This document shows positions 7,992-17,128 of a DNA stretch of 64,000 nucleotides, piece by piece. Numbering within the stretch: the stretch's first letter is position 1; each line of letters starts with the position of its first letter. The notes under the pieces are model-generated. The model was not told the DNA's origin, did not search any database, and was given only the letters and a program-made list of their open reading frames with translations. A program made the position numbers and the translations under genes. Source of the DNA: Chitinophaga filiformis (GTDB lineage: Bacteria > Bacteroidota > Bacteroidia > Chitinophagales > Chitinophagaceae); the NCBI RefSeq assembly GCF_021646545.1, contig NZ_JAKIRP010000014.1:62001-126000 (forward strand), given 5' to 3'.

Positions 7992-9335
7992 ATGGAACCA
8001 ATGAGGCAGATCACCCTGAATATCCCCCCCACTACCAAACCTCGTGTAGTGATCGTGGGCGCCGGCTTTGGCGGATTAAACGCCGCAAAGAACCTTCCTG
8101 ACGATAAGTTCCAGGTAGTCCTGTTCGACAAGCACAACTACCACACCTTCCAGCCACTGCTTTACCAGGTCGCCTCTGCTGCATTGCAGCCCGACGCCAT
8201 CGCCGGACCTTTGCGCAACCTGTTCCATGATACGAAGGACTTTCATTTCAGGATGTTACGCGTCCTGTCTGTTGATCCACTCACCAATACCATCAACACC
8301 TCCGCCGGATCACTACAATATGACTATCTCATCATTTCCAGCGGCGCCAGAACAAACTATTTCGGTAATGAGAACATGCAGCGTTTTGCACTACCCTTGA
8401 AGACCATCCCGGATGCGCTGAATATGCGCAGCCACCTGATGCAGATCTTCGAATGGGCCAGTCTTAACGCCAATCCTGCACTGAAAGAGCATATGCTTAA
8501 TATAGTACTGGTGGGCGCTGGTCCTACCGGCGTTGAAATGGCAGGTGCATTTTCAGAACTGCGGAAATATGTACTACCGAAAGATTACCCCATACTCGAT
8601 TTCAGTAAGATGAAGATCTATCTGCTGGAAGGCGTGGACAGGGTACTGCCGCCCATGCATCCTAAGTCGAGCGCCCGCGCTCAGCGATACCTGGAAAAGA
8701 TGGGCGTCATCATTAAACTGAACGCGATGGTACAGGACTATGACGGCGAAACCATCACACTGAAAAGTGGAGAACAGATCAAATCTTTCTTCGTGGTATG
8801 GAGCGCCGGCGTAATGGGAGAAGTATTGGCTGGCATTCCAAAAGAATGGACAGAGAGAGGCCGTATACTTACAGATCCTTTTTGCCGCGCCATTGGCAGC
8901 ACTAACATCTTCGCCATTGGCGACATTGCCCTGATGAAGCTGGAAGATTACCCCAGAGGGCATCCCGGCGTGGCGCAACCGGCCATCCAGATGGGAAAAT
9001 ATGTTGCAAAAAACCTTTTTGCACTACACCGTAATGAAACGGTGAAACCCTTTAAATATTTCGATAAAGGCTCACTGGCCACCGTAGGAAGAGGAAAAGC
9101 AGTAGCTGATCTTCCCGGCGATATCCACCTGGGTGGACGGCTGGCCTGGTACATCTGGTTGTTTGTACACGTGAACTTCCTGGTGAGTTTCCGCAACAAA
9201 CTGCTGGTGATGACCAACTGGATCTGGAACCTGTTTACCTTCGATAAGGGCAACCGCCTGATCATCCGGCCCTATATCCGGAAAGGTGATGAAAAGACCA
9301 AAACCGTCTTTGCCGAAAACCAGGTGGGCAGTTAG
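7992..9335 (+). CDS. ndh: Type II NADH dehydrogenase (NADH:quinone oxidoreductase)
   Basis: A flavoprotein of about 447 residues that passes electrons from NADH to quinone without pumping protons, bound to the inner face of the membrane. The FAD-binding motif VVIVGAGFGGL lies near the N-terminus, and FDKHNYHTFQPLLYQVAS is the classic NDH-2 segment. The second dinucleotide fold is VLVGAGPTGVEMAG. IFAIGDIA and the quinone-site region HPGVAQPAIQMGKYVAKNL follow. The C-terminal third (LVSFRNKLLVMTNWIWNLFTFDKG) supplies amphipathic membrane-anchoring helices. The start at 7992 (MEPMRQITL) is preferred over 7950 because the extra residues are unlike the family; Met at 8001 is also possible. Confidence 0.92.
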   Translation: MEPMRQITLNIPPTTKPRVVIVGAGFGGLNAAKNLPDDKFQVVLFDKHNYHTFQPLLYQVASAALQPDAIAGPLRNLFHDTKDFHFRMLRVLSVDPLTNTINTSAGSLQYDYLIISSGARTNYFGNENMQRFALPLKTIPDALNMRSHLMQIFEWASLNANPALKEHMLNIVLVGAGPTGVEMAGAFSELRKYVLPKDYPILDFSKMKIYLLEGVDRVLPPMHPKSSARAQRYLEKMGVIIKLNAMVQDYDGETITLKSGEQIKSFFVVWSAGVMGEVLAGIPKEWTERGRILTDPFCRAIGSTNIFAIGDIALMKLEDYPRGHPGVAQPAIQMGKYVAKNLFALHRNETVKPFKYFDKGSLATVGRGKAVADLPGDIHLGGRLAWYIWLFVHVNFLVSFRNKLLVMTNWIWNLFTFDKGNRLIIRPYIRKGDEKTKTVFAENQVGS

Positions 9336-9384
9336 CATAATAAGCCAACTATACCGGCGGCCTTTCCGGCCGGCCCTTTTTACG

Positions 9385-9392
9385 TACCTTTG
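9385..9392 (+). promoter_or_regulatory. TAnnTTTG -7 element touching the xseA start codon
   Basis: TACCTTTG at 9385-9392 matches the Bacteroidota -7 consensus exactly, and its last base is the G of the annotated GTG start. If it is used, transcription starts inside the first codons, so the message would be leaderless or start at TTG 9401. It may also be a chance match. Confidence 0.4.
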
Positions 9393-10840
9393 TGCCTGCT
9401 TTGGATACAAGAAACTACATAACATTATCGCAGCTGGCGGCCAGCATACAAGGCACTATCAGGAATACTTTTTCGGGTCAGAGCTACTGGGTGGTGGCAG
9501 ATATCACCAGCCATTCCTTCTATCCCGCTAAAGGATACCACTACTTCGACCTCGTTGAAAAAGATGCCCGCAGCCACCAGCTTACCGCAAAAATCTCCGC
9601 CAGTGCCTGGGGGAATGGCAGTAACCGCATCAAAGAATTCGAGAGTGTAACTGGTCAGCGCTTCAGTAACGACATGCACGTGCTGGTAAGGGTCGCGGTG
9701 GAATATCATCCCGTATACGGATTAAAACTCTCTCTGCTCGATATTGATACCAGCTTCACCATCGGGCTACTCGAACAACAAAAACAGGCTACCTTACAGC
9801 GCTTGTTGACCGAGTGTAGTGACATTGTGCGGAAAACACCTGACGGATATATGACGCGCAATAAGGCGCTTACGCTAAATGCCGTCATACAACGCATTGC
9901 AGTCGTATCTTCTGCATCATCTGCAGGTTACCAGGACTTCATGCATACCCTGCAATCAAACGCATATGGCTATATCTTCCACATAGAAAATTACTTCACC
10001 GCAGTACAGGGAGAAGCGAATGCAACACAGGTGTGTATGCAGCTGGAGGCGATCATCGCATCAGGAAAACAATTTGATACAGTGGTGATCATCCGTGGCG
10101 GTGGTGCACAGACAGACCTGCTGTTATTCGATCAGTTCCCACTGGGGAAAGCGGTGGCCGGCTTTCCCGTGCCGGTCATTACCGGTATCGGGCATCATAA
10201 GAACGAAACCATCACAGACATGCTGGCGCATACGGCTACCAAAACACCTACACGCGCCGCAGAACTGATCATTGCACATAACCGCAGCTTTGAAGAAGCC
10301 CTGCTCACACAGCAACAATATATCATCATCCGTATGCAACAGATGATGAAAGATAAACAACAGCAATTAGCGTCCCTGCACACAAGTATCATCAACAGGT
10401 CGCGCGACCTGCTGGCGGATTACAAAGAAGGACTGGCCCGCAACCGGCAAAGCATTCCGCAAAGCGCCCGGCACCTGTTACTGAAACACCGCTCTGCTAT
10501 GGCGCAGCTCTCAGGACAATTGCTGGCCAAACCCGGACAGGTCACCGCCAGCCGCTTACAGGAACTGTCCCACATCCGCAAGGATATACAGGTATATGCC
10601 CGTAAATTGCTGCAACAACAGCAGCAAAAATTACAGCATCACGAGACAGTCGTCCGCATCATGAGCCCTGCCTCCTTATTACAGAAAGGCTTTGCCATGG
10701 TACAACATAAAGGGATGATCATTACCAGCGCCGCACAGCTATCGCCGGGAGATGAGATCACCGTTCAGATGGCGGATGCAGGTGTACACGCCACTGTCAC
10801 TTCAAAAACAACAAATGATGGACACGAATCTAACATATGA
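9392..10840 (+). CDS. xseA: Exodeoxyribonuclease VII large subunit
   Basis: A 482-residue catalytic subunit of ExoVII, which degrades single-stranded DNA from both ends into short oligonucleotides in the cytoplasm. The N-terminal OB-fold covers about residues 8-110 (ITLSQLAASIQGTIRNTF, YWVVADITSHSF). The catalytic core includes IAVVSSASSAGYQDF, a GGGAQTDLLLFD loop and PVITGIGHHKNETITDMLAHTATKTPTRAAELI. A long coiled coil fills about residues 295-400, and the segment MSPASLLQKGFAMVQ near residue 430 is characteristic. Start is GTG at 9392; TTG at 9401 is an alternative. xseB overlaps the 3' end, so the two subunits are likely translated together. Confidence 0.93.
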   Translation: MPALDTRNYITLSQLAASIQGTIRNTFSGQSYWVVADITSHSFYPAKGYHYFDLVEKDARSHQLTAKISASAWGNGSNRIKEFESVTGQRFSNDMHVLVRVAVEYHPVYGLKLSLLDIDTSFTIGLLEQQKQATLQRLLTECSDIVRKTPDGYMTRNKALTLNAVIQRIAVVSSASSAGYQDFMHTLQSNAYGYIFHIENYFTAVQGEANATQVCMQLEAIIASGKQFDTVVIIRGGGAQTDLLLFDQFPLGKAVAGFPVPVITGIGHHKNETITDMLAHTATKTPTRAAELIIAHNRSFEEALLTQQQYIIIRMQQMMKDKQQQLASLHTSIINRSRDLLADYKEGLARNRQSIPQSARHLLLKHRSAMAQLSGQLLAKPGQVTASRLQELSHIRKDIQVYARKLLQQQQQKLQHHETVVRIMSPASLLQKGFAMVQHKGMIITSAAQLSPGDEITVQMADAGVHATVTSKTTNDGHESNI

Positions 10841-11024
10841 AGCAGCCTATAAGGAACTGCAACAGATAGCCAGGGAGATCGAAACAGAGTCTGTTTCTGT
10901 CGATGTACTGGCTGCAAGAGTGAAACGCGCTTCGGAATTAATCAGCTTCTGTCAGACCCGTTTAAGGGCAACAGAAGCAGAAGTAGAGAACATTATCCAG
11001 CAAATGGAAGACAAACCGCTTTAA
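10815..11024 (+). CDS. xseB: Exodeoxyribonuclease VII small subunit
   Basis: A protein of about 69 residues starting at tandem ATGs (10815 and 10818) that overlap the xseA 3' end by about 26 bp. It carries the small-subunit signature: LTYEAAYKELQQIAREIE, then VSVDVLAARVKRASELISFCQTRLRATEAEVENII. Several copies bind the coiled-coil arms of each XseA subunit and are needed for activity. The overlap supports translational coupling. A GC-rich hairpin follows the stop codon within 10 bp. Confidence 0.93.
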   Translation: MMDTNLTYEAAYKELQQIAREIETESVSVDVLAARVKRASELISFCQTRLRATEAEVENIIQQMEDKPL

Positions 11025-11033
11025 GCTTTTTAA

Positions 11034-11070
11034 GCTGCGGCGGCGTATCATGTCAATACAACGCCGCAGC
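11034..11070 (+). terminator. GC-rich hairpin after xseAB
   Basis: GCTGCGGCG (11034-11042) pairs perfectly with CGCCGCAGC (11062-11070) across a 19-base loop. The following sequence is pyrimidine-rich rather than a clean T-tract. It probably ends the xseAB transcript before the efflux operon. Confidence 0.6.
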
Positions 11071-11237
11071 CAATCTCCTTTCCCTCCTTTATTACAGCCC
11101 ATCTCACCCCATTTTAAGCCGCCTTAAAGGTTTTAATATTTTGATTAAAAACGGGTTAAAATCAATGCCAGCCGTTTCATGACCCGTTGCCATTCTTGAC
11201 CTTTGTCCTGAATTCATTAGCGGACAAACAGTATCTC

Positions 11238-12494
11238 ATGAAACGAGCGATCGTCCTGGCTGTAGCAATGATGGCAATATCCTCTATCGGGAACCTTGCT
11301 ACTGCCCAAACCAGCTACTCATTACCGGCGGCACTTGACACCGCCAGAAATAACAGTCCTGTGCTGAAAGCAAGGTACATGAACATAGGCGCCGCACAGG
11401 CCGATGTGACCACGGCAAAACTGCGCCCCAATCCTACACTGAATAATCAGACACTTCAACTGGTGCGTTCAGACCATTTCGCACCAGATACCAGGTGGTC
11501 TTCCAATCAAAACAGGCAGGTGTGGTACCAGGTCACAAAGCCCATCCAATGGCATAATCAGCGCAAATACAAGATCGAAACGGCCGACAAGGATGTGGCA
11601 GTTGCCGGCAACACCTACCAGGAAGAAGTACGCAACCTTTCCCTCGACGTAGGCAACAGCTGGATCAATTGCTGGGTACTGAAGAAAAGACTGACCCTGC
11701 TCAACGACAGCAAAAAGAACCTGGACACACTGGTACAGATCAACGAACTGCGCTACAAGAACCAGGTCATCACACAAACTGATCTGATCCGTACAAAAGT
11801 ATTGCTCGACCAGTACAATCTACAACTGAGTAAATTCTACCAGGACTATCAGAATGAACTGCAAACGCTGCAACTGCTGACGGGCAATACCACTCCCATG
11901 GACATTGACACTTCCAGCGAAATCCTCACCATTACTCCTTCGCAAACGCTGGACAGCCTGATCACACAAACCATGGAGAACCGTTCGGATGTAGTACTCG
12001 CTAAAAGCACTATCGATGAACGTAACAGCAACGCAAAATATCAACAGTCGTTAGCAGTACCGCAACCTGAAGTGGGCTTTATATACAACCCACAGAACTC
12101 GGTGCCCTACATCGGCTTTTATGGCACTATAGACCTGCCTTTCTTCAACAGGAACCAGGGTGAGATCAAAAAGGCACATATACTTCAGCAACAGGCGCAA
12201 CAGGAACTATCTGCCACACAACGGCAGGTACAGACGGAAGTAGTGACTGCATACAATACGTATCAGCTGCAGAAAAAAAATATGGAGAAATACAGTGGTA
12301 TCCTGCATCAGTCACAACAGATCCTCGACAACGTCAAGTATGCCTACCTGCGCGGCGGCACTACCATCATCGACTTCCTCGATGCGCAACGCAACTGGTA
12401 CGATACCCGCCTGCTGTATTACGATTCGCTGCAGGCATACTATCAGAGCTATATACAATTACTATTCGCTACCGGCCTTATAAACCAATTGTAA
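11238..12494 (+). CDS. TolC/CusC-family outer membrane efflux protein
   Basis: Starts at the second in-frame Met (MKRAIVLAVAMMAISS), which begins a good signal peptide ending near ATAQ; the upstream extension to 11187 is not credible. The 419-residue protein has the two long alpha-hairpin repeats of outer membrane efflux proteins: AALDTARNNSPVLKARYMN at the start of repeat one, SLITQTMENRSDVVLAKSTI in repeat two, and YLRGGTTIIDFLDAQRNWYDTRLLYYDSL near the end. It should form the trimeric outer-membrane channel for the adaptor and pump encoded directly downstream, exporting metal ions from periplasm or cytoplasm. The adaptor gene starts 3 bp after its stop. Confidence 0.9.
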   Translation: MKRAIVLAVAMMAISSIGNLATAQTSYSLPAALDTARNNSPVLKARYMNIGAAQADVTTAKLRPNPTLNNQTLQLVRSDHFAPDTRWSSNQNRQVWYQVTKPIQWHNQRKYKIETADKDVAVAGNTYQEEVRNLSLDVGNSWINCWVLKKRLTLLNDSKKNLDTLVQINELRYKNQVITQTDLIRTKVLLDQYNLQLSKFYQDYQNELQTLQLLTGNTTPMDIDTSSEILTITPSQTLDSLITQTMENRSDVVLAKSTIDERNSNAKYQQSLAVPQPEVGFIYNPQNSVPYIGFYGTIDLPFFNRNQGEIKKAHILQQQAQQELSATQRQVQTEVVTAYNTYQLQKKNMEKYSGILHQSQQILDNVKYAYLRGGTTIIDFLDAQRNWYDTRLLYYDSLQAYYQSYIQLLFATGLINQL

Positions 12495-12496
12495 CT

Positions 12497-13507
12497 ATGC
12501 AACGCATTACCGGATATTTTTTAGCAGCCTCCCTCCTCCTGGCAGGATGCAGGCATAAAACACAGGACACAGTTGCTGCCGCAGATCCATCTCCCGTTAT
12601 AAACGGCAACGGGCAACAGATCTCTTTTCCCGATACAGCATCCTCTAACTTCTTTGCTGTCGAGCCTGTAGGCGATTCTACACTCAGCGGTACACTACAT
12701 GCTCCCGGTAAGGTGGCAGCAACTGTACTACGTTCAGACGTCGGCGGACAAAACATCGTACTGTTCGACGATCCCCAGCTGACGAGCGACTATTCACAAC
12801 TCATCCAGCATCAGATCAACATCAATCATATCCAGGAGGTGAACATCAAACAGAAGAAAATAGAACTTGACCGTACACAGGACCTCTTCGATCATGGTGC
12901 TGCCAGCGGAAAAGACATCCTGGAGGCAAAGTCAGAATTGTCAATCGAACAAACCAACCTCGCCAATGAGAAAACGCAGCTGATAGAACATGTATCGGGA
13001 CTCAAGGCCGCAGGTTTCAATCCCGAAGCCCTGCACAGCGCCGCTCCCGGAACGGCTTATCTCATCTGTGATATTCCGGAAAATCAGCTGAACAACGTAA
13101 AAAAAGGTTCTCCCTGCACCATCGTCCTGTCTTCATTCCCCGACAATACTTACAACGGTAAGGTAGAAGATATTGCTGATGTGATAGACGATGTTACCCG
13201 CATGATCAAACTGCGTATACGATTGAACACTCCCGATAATGACATCCGTGCCGGTATGTTTGCCAGCGTTACCTTCCCCGTACATGGCGACAGCAACGGT
13301 ATCAACATCAGCAGGGATGCACTGGTAACTGCGGATGGACAGAGCTATGTATTTGTCAGAACAGCACCCAACACTTTTACAAGAAGAGAGATACGCACAG
13401 GTCAGCAGATAGGCGACCGTCTTGCTGTGTACAGTGGTTTGAAGAACGGAGAGTATGTAGTTGTGAAAGGTGTGATGCAGCTGAAAGGACTGAGCTTCGG
13501 ATATTGA
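12497..13507 (+). CDS. RND efflux periplasmic adaptor lipoprotein (CusB/CzcB-like)
   Basis: A 336-residue adaptor with a lipoprotein signal (LLLAGC, lipidated Cys18), so it is anchored in a membrane facing the periplasm. After a short linker come a barrel-sandwich/hairpin region (GKVAATVLRSDVGGQ and a coiled coil around residues 95-160), a beta-barrel domain (LICDIPENQLNNVKKGSPCTIVL) and a membrane-proximal domain (SRDALVTADGQSYVFVRT, GLKNGEYVVVKGV). It bridges the RND pump and the TolC-like channel encoded on either side. No His-rich N-terminal metal-binding segment is obvious. The gene lies within an apparent four-gene operon. Confidence 0.9.
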   Translation: MQRITGYFLAASLLLAGCRHKTQDTVAAADPSPVINGNGQQISFPDTASSNFFAVEPVGDSTLSGTLHAPGKVAATVLRSDVGGQNIVLFDDPQLTSDYSQLIQHQININHIQEVNIKQKKIELDRTQDLFDHGAASGKDILEAKSELSIEQTNLANEKTQLIEHVSGLKAAGFNPEALHSAAPGTAYLICDIPENQLNNVKKGSPCTIVLSSFPDNTYNGKVEDIADVIDDVTRMIKLRIRLNTPDNDIRAGMFASVTFPVHGDSNGINISRDALVTADGQSYVFVRTAPNTFTRREIRTGQQIGDRLAVYSGLKNGEYVVVKGVMQLKGLSFGY

Positions 13508-13545
13508 TCATCACAACCTATCATTCAAACTAACAATACTGCCCC

Positions 13546-13851
13546 ATGTTACAGGCACAGATATTCATAGATAAAGACGAAGTATTCGGTTCAAAGCCGC
13601 TATATGAATTTATTATACAGTTCTTATTAAAACAGGGTATTGCCGGCGCTACTGCCTTTCGTGGTGTGACCGGCTTTGGAGAACATCACCAGTTGAAAAG
13701 GCCCGATAGTCTTTTCAGTTTTGATGAACCGCCTATGCTGATCATCTTCATCGATCAGGATGAAAAAGTACTGAACGCACTGACCGCTTTACGCAGACAG
13801 GTAAACAGTGGTTTCATCATCACCAGCAAGGTAGAAAGGTTTGAGGTATAA
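13546..13851 (+). CDS. DUF190 family PII-like protein
   Basis: A 101-residue cytoplasmic protein matching DUF190: it begins with AQIFIDKDEVFGSKPLYEFIIQFLLKQGIAGATAFRGVTGFG and ends with LNALTALRRQVNSGFIITSKVERFEV. DUF190 proteins have a PII/CutA-like ferredoxin fold and probably form trimers that bind small ligands. The gene sits between the adaptor (38 bp upstream) and the pump (31 bp downstream), on the same strand, so it is most likely co-transcribed with the metal efflux system. A role in sensing or modulating the pump is inference. No CrcB/Fluc fluoride channel, the more familiar DUF190 neighbour, is present. Confidence 0.85.
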   Translation: MLQAQIFIDKDEVFGSKPLYEFIIQFLLKQGIAGATAFRGVTGFGEHHQLKRPDSLFSFDEPPMLIIFIDQDEKVLNALTALRRQVNSGFIITSKVERFEV

Positions 13852-13882
13852 CATTTCAGGACTTGATTGAAATTCACTTGTA

Positions 13883-16800
13883 ATGATTCGTAATCTTTTA
13901 ATATTCTCTCTTAAAAACAGATGGGTGATCATCCTGATGGGCCTCGGCCTGATGGGCATCGGTTACTGGTGCTTCACTCAGCTGAAAATAGAAGCCTACC
14001 CGGATATTGCCGATACCAATGTGATCATTGTAGCGCAATACCCCGGCCGCGCCGCAGAAGAGGTAGAACAGCAGGTTACTATTCCGATAGAAAGAGCCCT
14101 GCAGAATACACCCAATGTACTGGACCGCAGAAGCCGTACCATCTTCGGACTAAGTGTAGTACAGCTGACGTTTACCGATGGCACGGACGACTATTTTGCA
14201 CGGCAGCAGGTCAATGAACGGCTGGCCGGCGCAGAGCTCCCGGATGGCGTATCGCCGGAACTGGCGCCGCTTACCACGGCTGTCGGCGAGATACTCCGGT
14301 ATGTGGTAGAAGCTCCGCCTACCTTTACGCCAACTGAGATCCGGGATCTCCAGGACTGGGTCATTAAGCCTGCTCTTTTACAGGTGCCCGGCATTGCAGA
14401 TATCACCACTTTCGGCGGACCGCTCAAACAGTTTCATATCCTCACAGCGCCCGATAAACTGCGTAAATATGATCTGACACTACAGGATGTTATTGACGCT
14501 GTACAGAAGAATAACCAGAACACCGGCGGTAACATCATTAACCGCGGTGAACAGGGCTTTGCCGTACGCGGACTGGGTGCTGTAAAAACAGAACAGGACA
14601 TTCGTAACATCGTGCTGAAAGCGGCCAATGGTATGCCTGTTTACCTGGGAGACGTTGCTACTGTGGAAGTAGCGCCGCCACCCCCCAGCGGTGTGATGGG
14701 CTATACTATCAATGCCACTAAAACAAATGTCAGCAATGGTGTGGAAGGTATTGTGCTGTTGCGCAGATATGAGAATCCCAGTGAAGTACTGAAACTACTG
14801 AAAGACCGCATTCAGGACCTGGAGCAGAATGAACTGCCTAAAGGCGTACATCTGCACACCCTCTACGACCGTAGTTTCCTGATAGATCACTCACTGGAAA
14901 CAGTAGGTCATACCTTGCTGGAAGGCGTATCTATCGTTGTGATCATTCTGATCTTTTTTCTGGGTAGTCTGCGTAGTGCACTGGTAGTAGCCCTCACCAT
15001 CCCTTTCTCGCTCTTGTTTGCGTTTATACTCATGCGTCTCACGGGCATACCGGCCAACCTGTTATCGCTGGGAGCCATTGACTTCGGTATCATTGTAGAT
15101 GGCGCCTGTGTGATGGCGGAACATCTGATACGTACCTATCGAACGGCATCACCGGAAGAGAAAAAGAAAGGTATTATAGCACTCACACTACGTTCTTCAC
15201 AGGAAGTAGGCCGCGAGATCTTCTTCTCTGTGACCATCATCATCCTGGCGTATATGCCTATCCTGCTCATGACACGCGTGGAAGGAAAACTGTTCTCACC
15301 CATGGCACTAACACTGGCATTTGCCGTAATTGGCTCCATGCTGGCGGCGCTTACGCTCATACCCGTACTGATCTCTTTCGCCTTTAAGAAGGCATTCAGT
15401 GACACTGATAAACCAATGAAAGAGCATAGGAATGTTGTGCTGGACTTCCTTTCAAAGCAATACTCCCGGGTGCTGGCCCGTGTCATGAAATGGCCTAAAG
15501 CAGCTGTTATAAGCGGTTTCTCCATCGTAATACTGCTGATACTACTTGGCGGCAGCCTGGGTTCTGAGTTCCTGCCAGAACTGGATGAAGGTTCCATCTT
15601 CCTTAGGGGAAACTTCCCGGCAGGTATTACCATCCAGGAGAATGCAAAATATTCTCCAAAGATCAGGGAAGTGATTGCCAAATACCCGCAGATCTCATTT
15701 GTGATCACACAGGCGGGCCGTAACGACGATGGTACAGATCCATTCCCCTCCAACCGTAATGAGATACTGGTCGGATTGAAAGACTATAAACTGTGGAGCG
15801 ATACTATTTCTAAAAAGGAACTGGTGACCAACATACGGCACGACCTCGAAAAAGCTATGCCGGCAGTGAAGTTCTCTTCTGGTCAGCCAATTATTGACCA
15901 GGTGATGGAGATCGTAACCGGTAGTGCGGCAGATCTGGCCATTTCCATTGTAGGAGACGACCTCACTATGATGCGTGCTAAGGCAGATACCATTGCCAAT
16001 CTTGTAAAACAGACGAGCGGATCTGAATCAGTGAATATTGAGCAGGAAGGCCCTTCAGAGCAGATCGCCATCAACATCAACCGCGAAAATGCAGCCCGCT
16101 TTGGTATCAATGTAGCCGATATTCAGAGCATGATAGAAGCGGCCATCGGCGGTAAGGCCATCTCTACGCTGTACGACGGTACCAAACGTTATGACCTCGT
16201 CATTCGTTACCTGCCTGGAGAACGCAGCACGATTGAGTCTGTAAAGAACCTGCAGGTGCCTTCCGCAACAGGAGAACTCATCCCCATGAGTCAACTGGCA
16301 GATATTTCCTACGTACAGGGCCAGACGAACATCTACAGGTACAACAGCAAACGTATGGTGACTGTCCGTACCAACATTCGCGGCCGTGACCAGGGAGGTT
16401 TTGTGAGCGAGATCAATCAGAAGATCAACAGGCAGTTACATGTTCCCAAAGGTTACAGTATTATATACGGCGGACAGTATGAGAACCTGCAGCGCGCAGG
16501 CAAACAGCTGTCGATGACCATTCCGCTCACCATTATCATGGTGTTCCTGGTGCTGTTCATCCTGTTCCGTAACATGCCGCAGACGTTCGTGACCGTCAGC
16601 TGTATCTTCTTTGCAATGGCAGGTGGTATCGTGGCGCTGTTCATCCGTGGCTACCACTTCAACGTATCAGCAGGTGTAGGGTTTGTGAGCATCTTCGGTA
16701 TCTCGGTAATGGCCGGCGTACTGCTGGTATCAGCATTCAACCGTTTACGTACAAGGCCCGGCCAGACCTTACAGCAAAGTGTCCTGACAGGGTCCAGGGA

Positions 16801-17029
16801 GCAACTGAGTGCCTTGTTGTCCATCCTCATCGTTGCAATAGCCGGCCTGATACCCGCAGCTACATCTTCCGGTATCGGCTCTGACGTGCAACGCCCGCTG
16901 GCAACGGTTATCATAGGCGGATTGACCAGCACACTGCTCTTCGCCCCTTTATTGATACCTCCCCTGTATTGGTGGATCGAAAGGAACAGGGCTGTTAAAC
17001 AAGTAGTAAAAGACGAAGAACTGGAATAG
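13883..17029 (+). CDS. Heavy-metal RND efflux pump (CusA/CzcA family)
   Basis: A 1048-residue inner-membrane proton-driven pump with the usual twelve-helix RND layout and two large periplasmic loops. The fourth membrane helix carries DFGIIVDGACVMAEH with Asp400, Asp406 and Glu413, the charged residues that mark the heavy-metal (HME) subfamily and proton relay. Other hallmarks are YPDIADTNVIIVAQYPGRAAEEVEQQVTIPIE near the N-terminus, GSLGSEFLPELDEGSIFLRG after helix seven, and VSIFGISVMAGVLL near the C-terminus. It would take metal ions, perhaps Co/Zn/Cd or Cu/Ag, to the adaptor and channel encoded upstream. Metal specificity is not readable with confidence. A strong hairpin follows. Confidence 0.94.
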   Translation: MIRNLLIFSLKNRWVIILMGLGLMGIGYWCFTQLKIEAYPDIADTNVIIVAQYPGRAAEEVEQQVTIPIERALQNTPNVLDRRSRTIFGLSVVQLTFTDGTDDYFARQQVNERLAGAELPDGVSPELAPLTTAVGEILRYVVEAPPTFTPTEIRDLQDWVIKPALLQVPGIADITTFGGPLKQFHILTAPDKLRKYDLTLQDVIDAVQKNNQNTGGNIINRGEQGFAVRGLGAVKTEQDIRNIVLKAANGMPVYLGDVATVEVAPPPPSGVMGYTINATKTNVSNGVEGIVLLRRYENPSEVLKLLKDRIQDLEQNELPKGVHLHTLYDRSFLIDHSLETVGHTLLEGVSIVVIILIFFLGSLRSALVVALTIPFSLLFAFILMRLTGIPANLLSLGAIDFGIIVDGACVMAEHLIRTYRTASPEEKKKGIIALTLRSSQEVGREIFFSVTIIILAYMPILLMTRVEGKLFSPMALTLAFAVIGSMLAALTLIPVLISFAFKKAFSDTDKPMKEHRNVVLDFLSKQYSRVLARVMKWPKAAVISGFSIVILLILLGGSLGSEFLPELDEGSIFLRGNFPAGITIQENAKYSPKIREVIAKYPQISFVITQAGRNDDGTDPFPSNRNEILVGLKDYKLWSDTISKKELVTNIRHDLEKAMPAVKFSSGQPIIDQVMEIVTGSAADLAISIVGDDLTMMRAKADTIANLVKQTSGSESVNIEQEGPSEQIAININRENAARFGINVADIQSMIEAAIGGKAISTLYDGTKRYDLVIRYLPGERSTIESVKNLQVPSATGELIPMSQLADISYVQGQTNIYRYNSKRMVTVRTNIRGRDQGGFVSEINQKINRQLHVPKGYSIIYGGQYENLQRAGKQLSMTIPLTIIMVFLVLFILFRNMPQTFVTVSCIFFAMAGGIVALFIRGYHFNVSAGVGFVSIFGISVMAGVLLVSAFNRLRTRPGQTLQQSVLTGSREQLSALLSILIVAIAGLIPAATSSGIGSDVQRPLATVIIGGLTSTLLFAPLLIPPLYWWIERNRAVKQVVKDEELE

Positions 17030-17054
17030 GAATCATAAGGACAGGGTGATTAAA

Positions 17055-17092
17055 AAAAGGGCTGCCGATCTGTTTGATCGTGCGGCCCTTTC
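17055..17092. terminator. Bidirectional terminator between the RND pump and the CsgG-like gene
   Basis: AAAAGGGC..GATC pairs with GATC..GGCCCTTT across 17055-17092 with small bulges and a five-base loop. An A-run precedes it on the plus strand and T-rich sequence follows, so it could end both convergent transcripts (17029 plus, 17129 minus). Confidence 0.8.
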
Positions 17093-17128
17093 ATTTATCT
17101 TTAAAAACGGCTATCCGTGATGATACCC

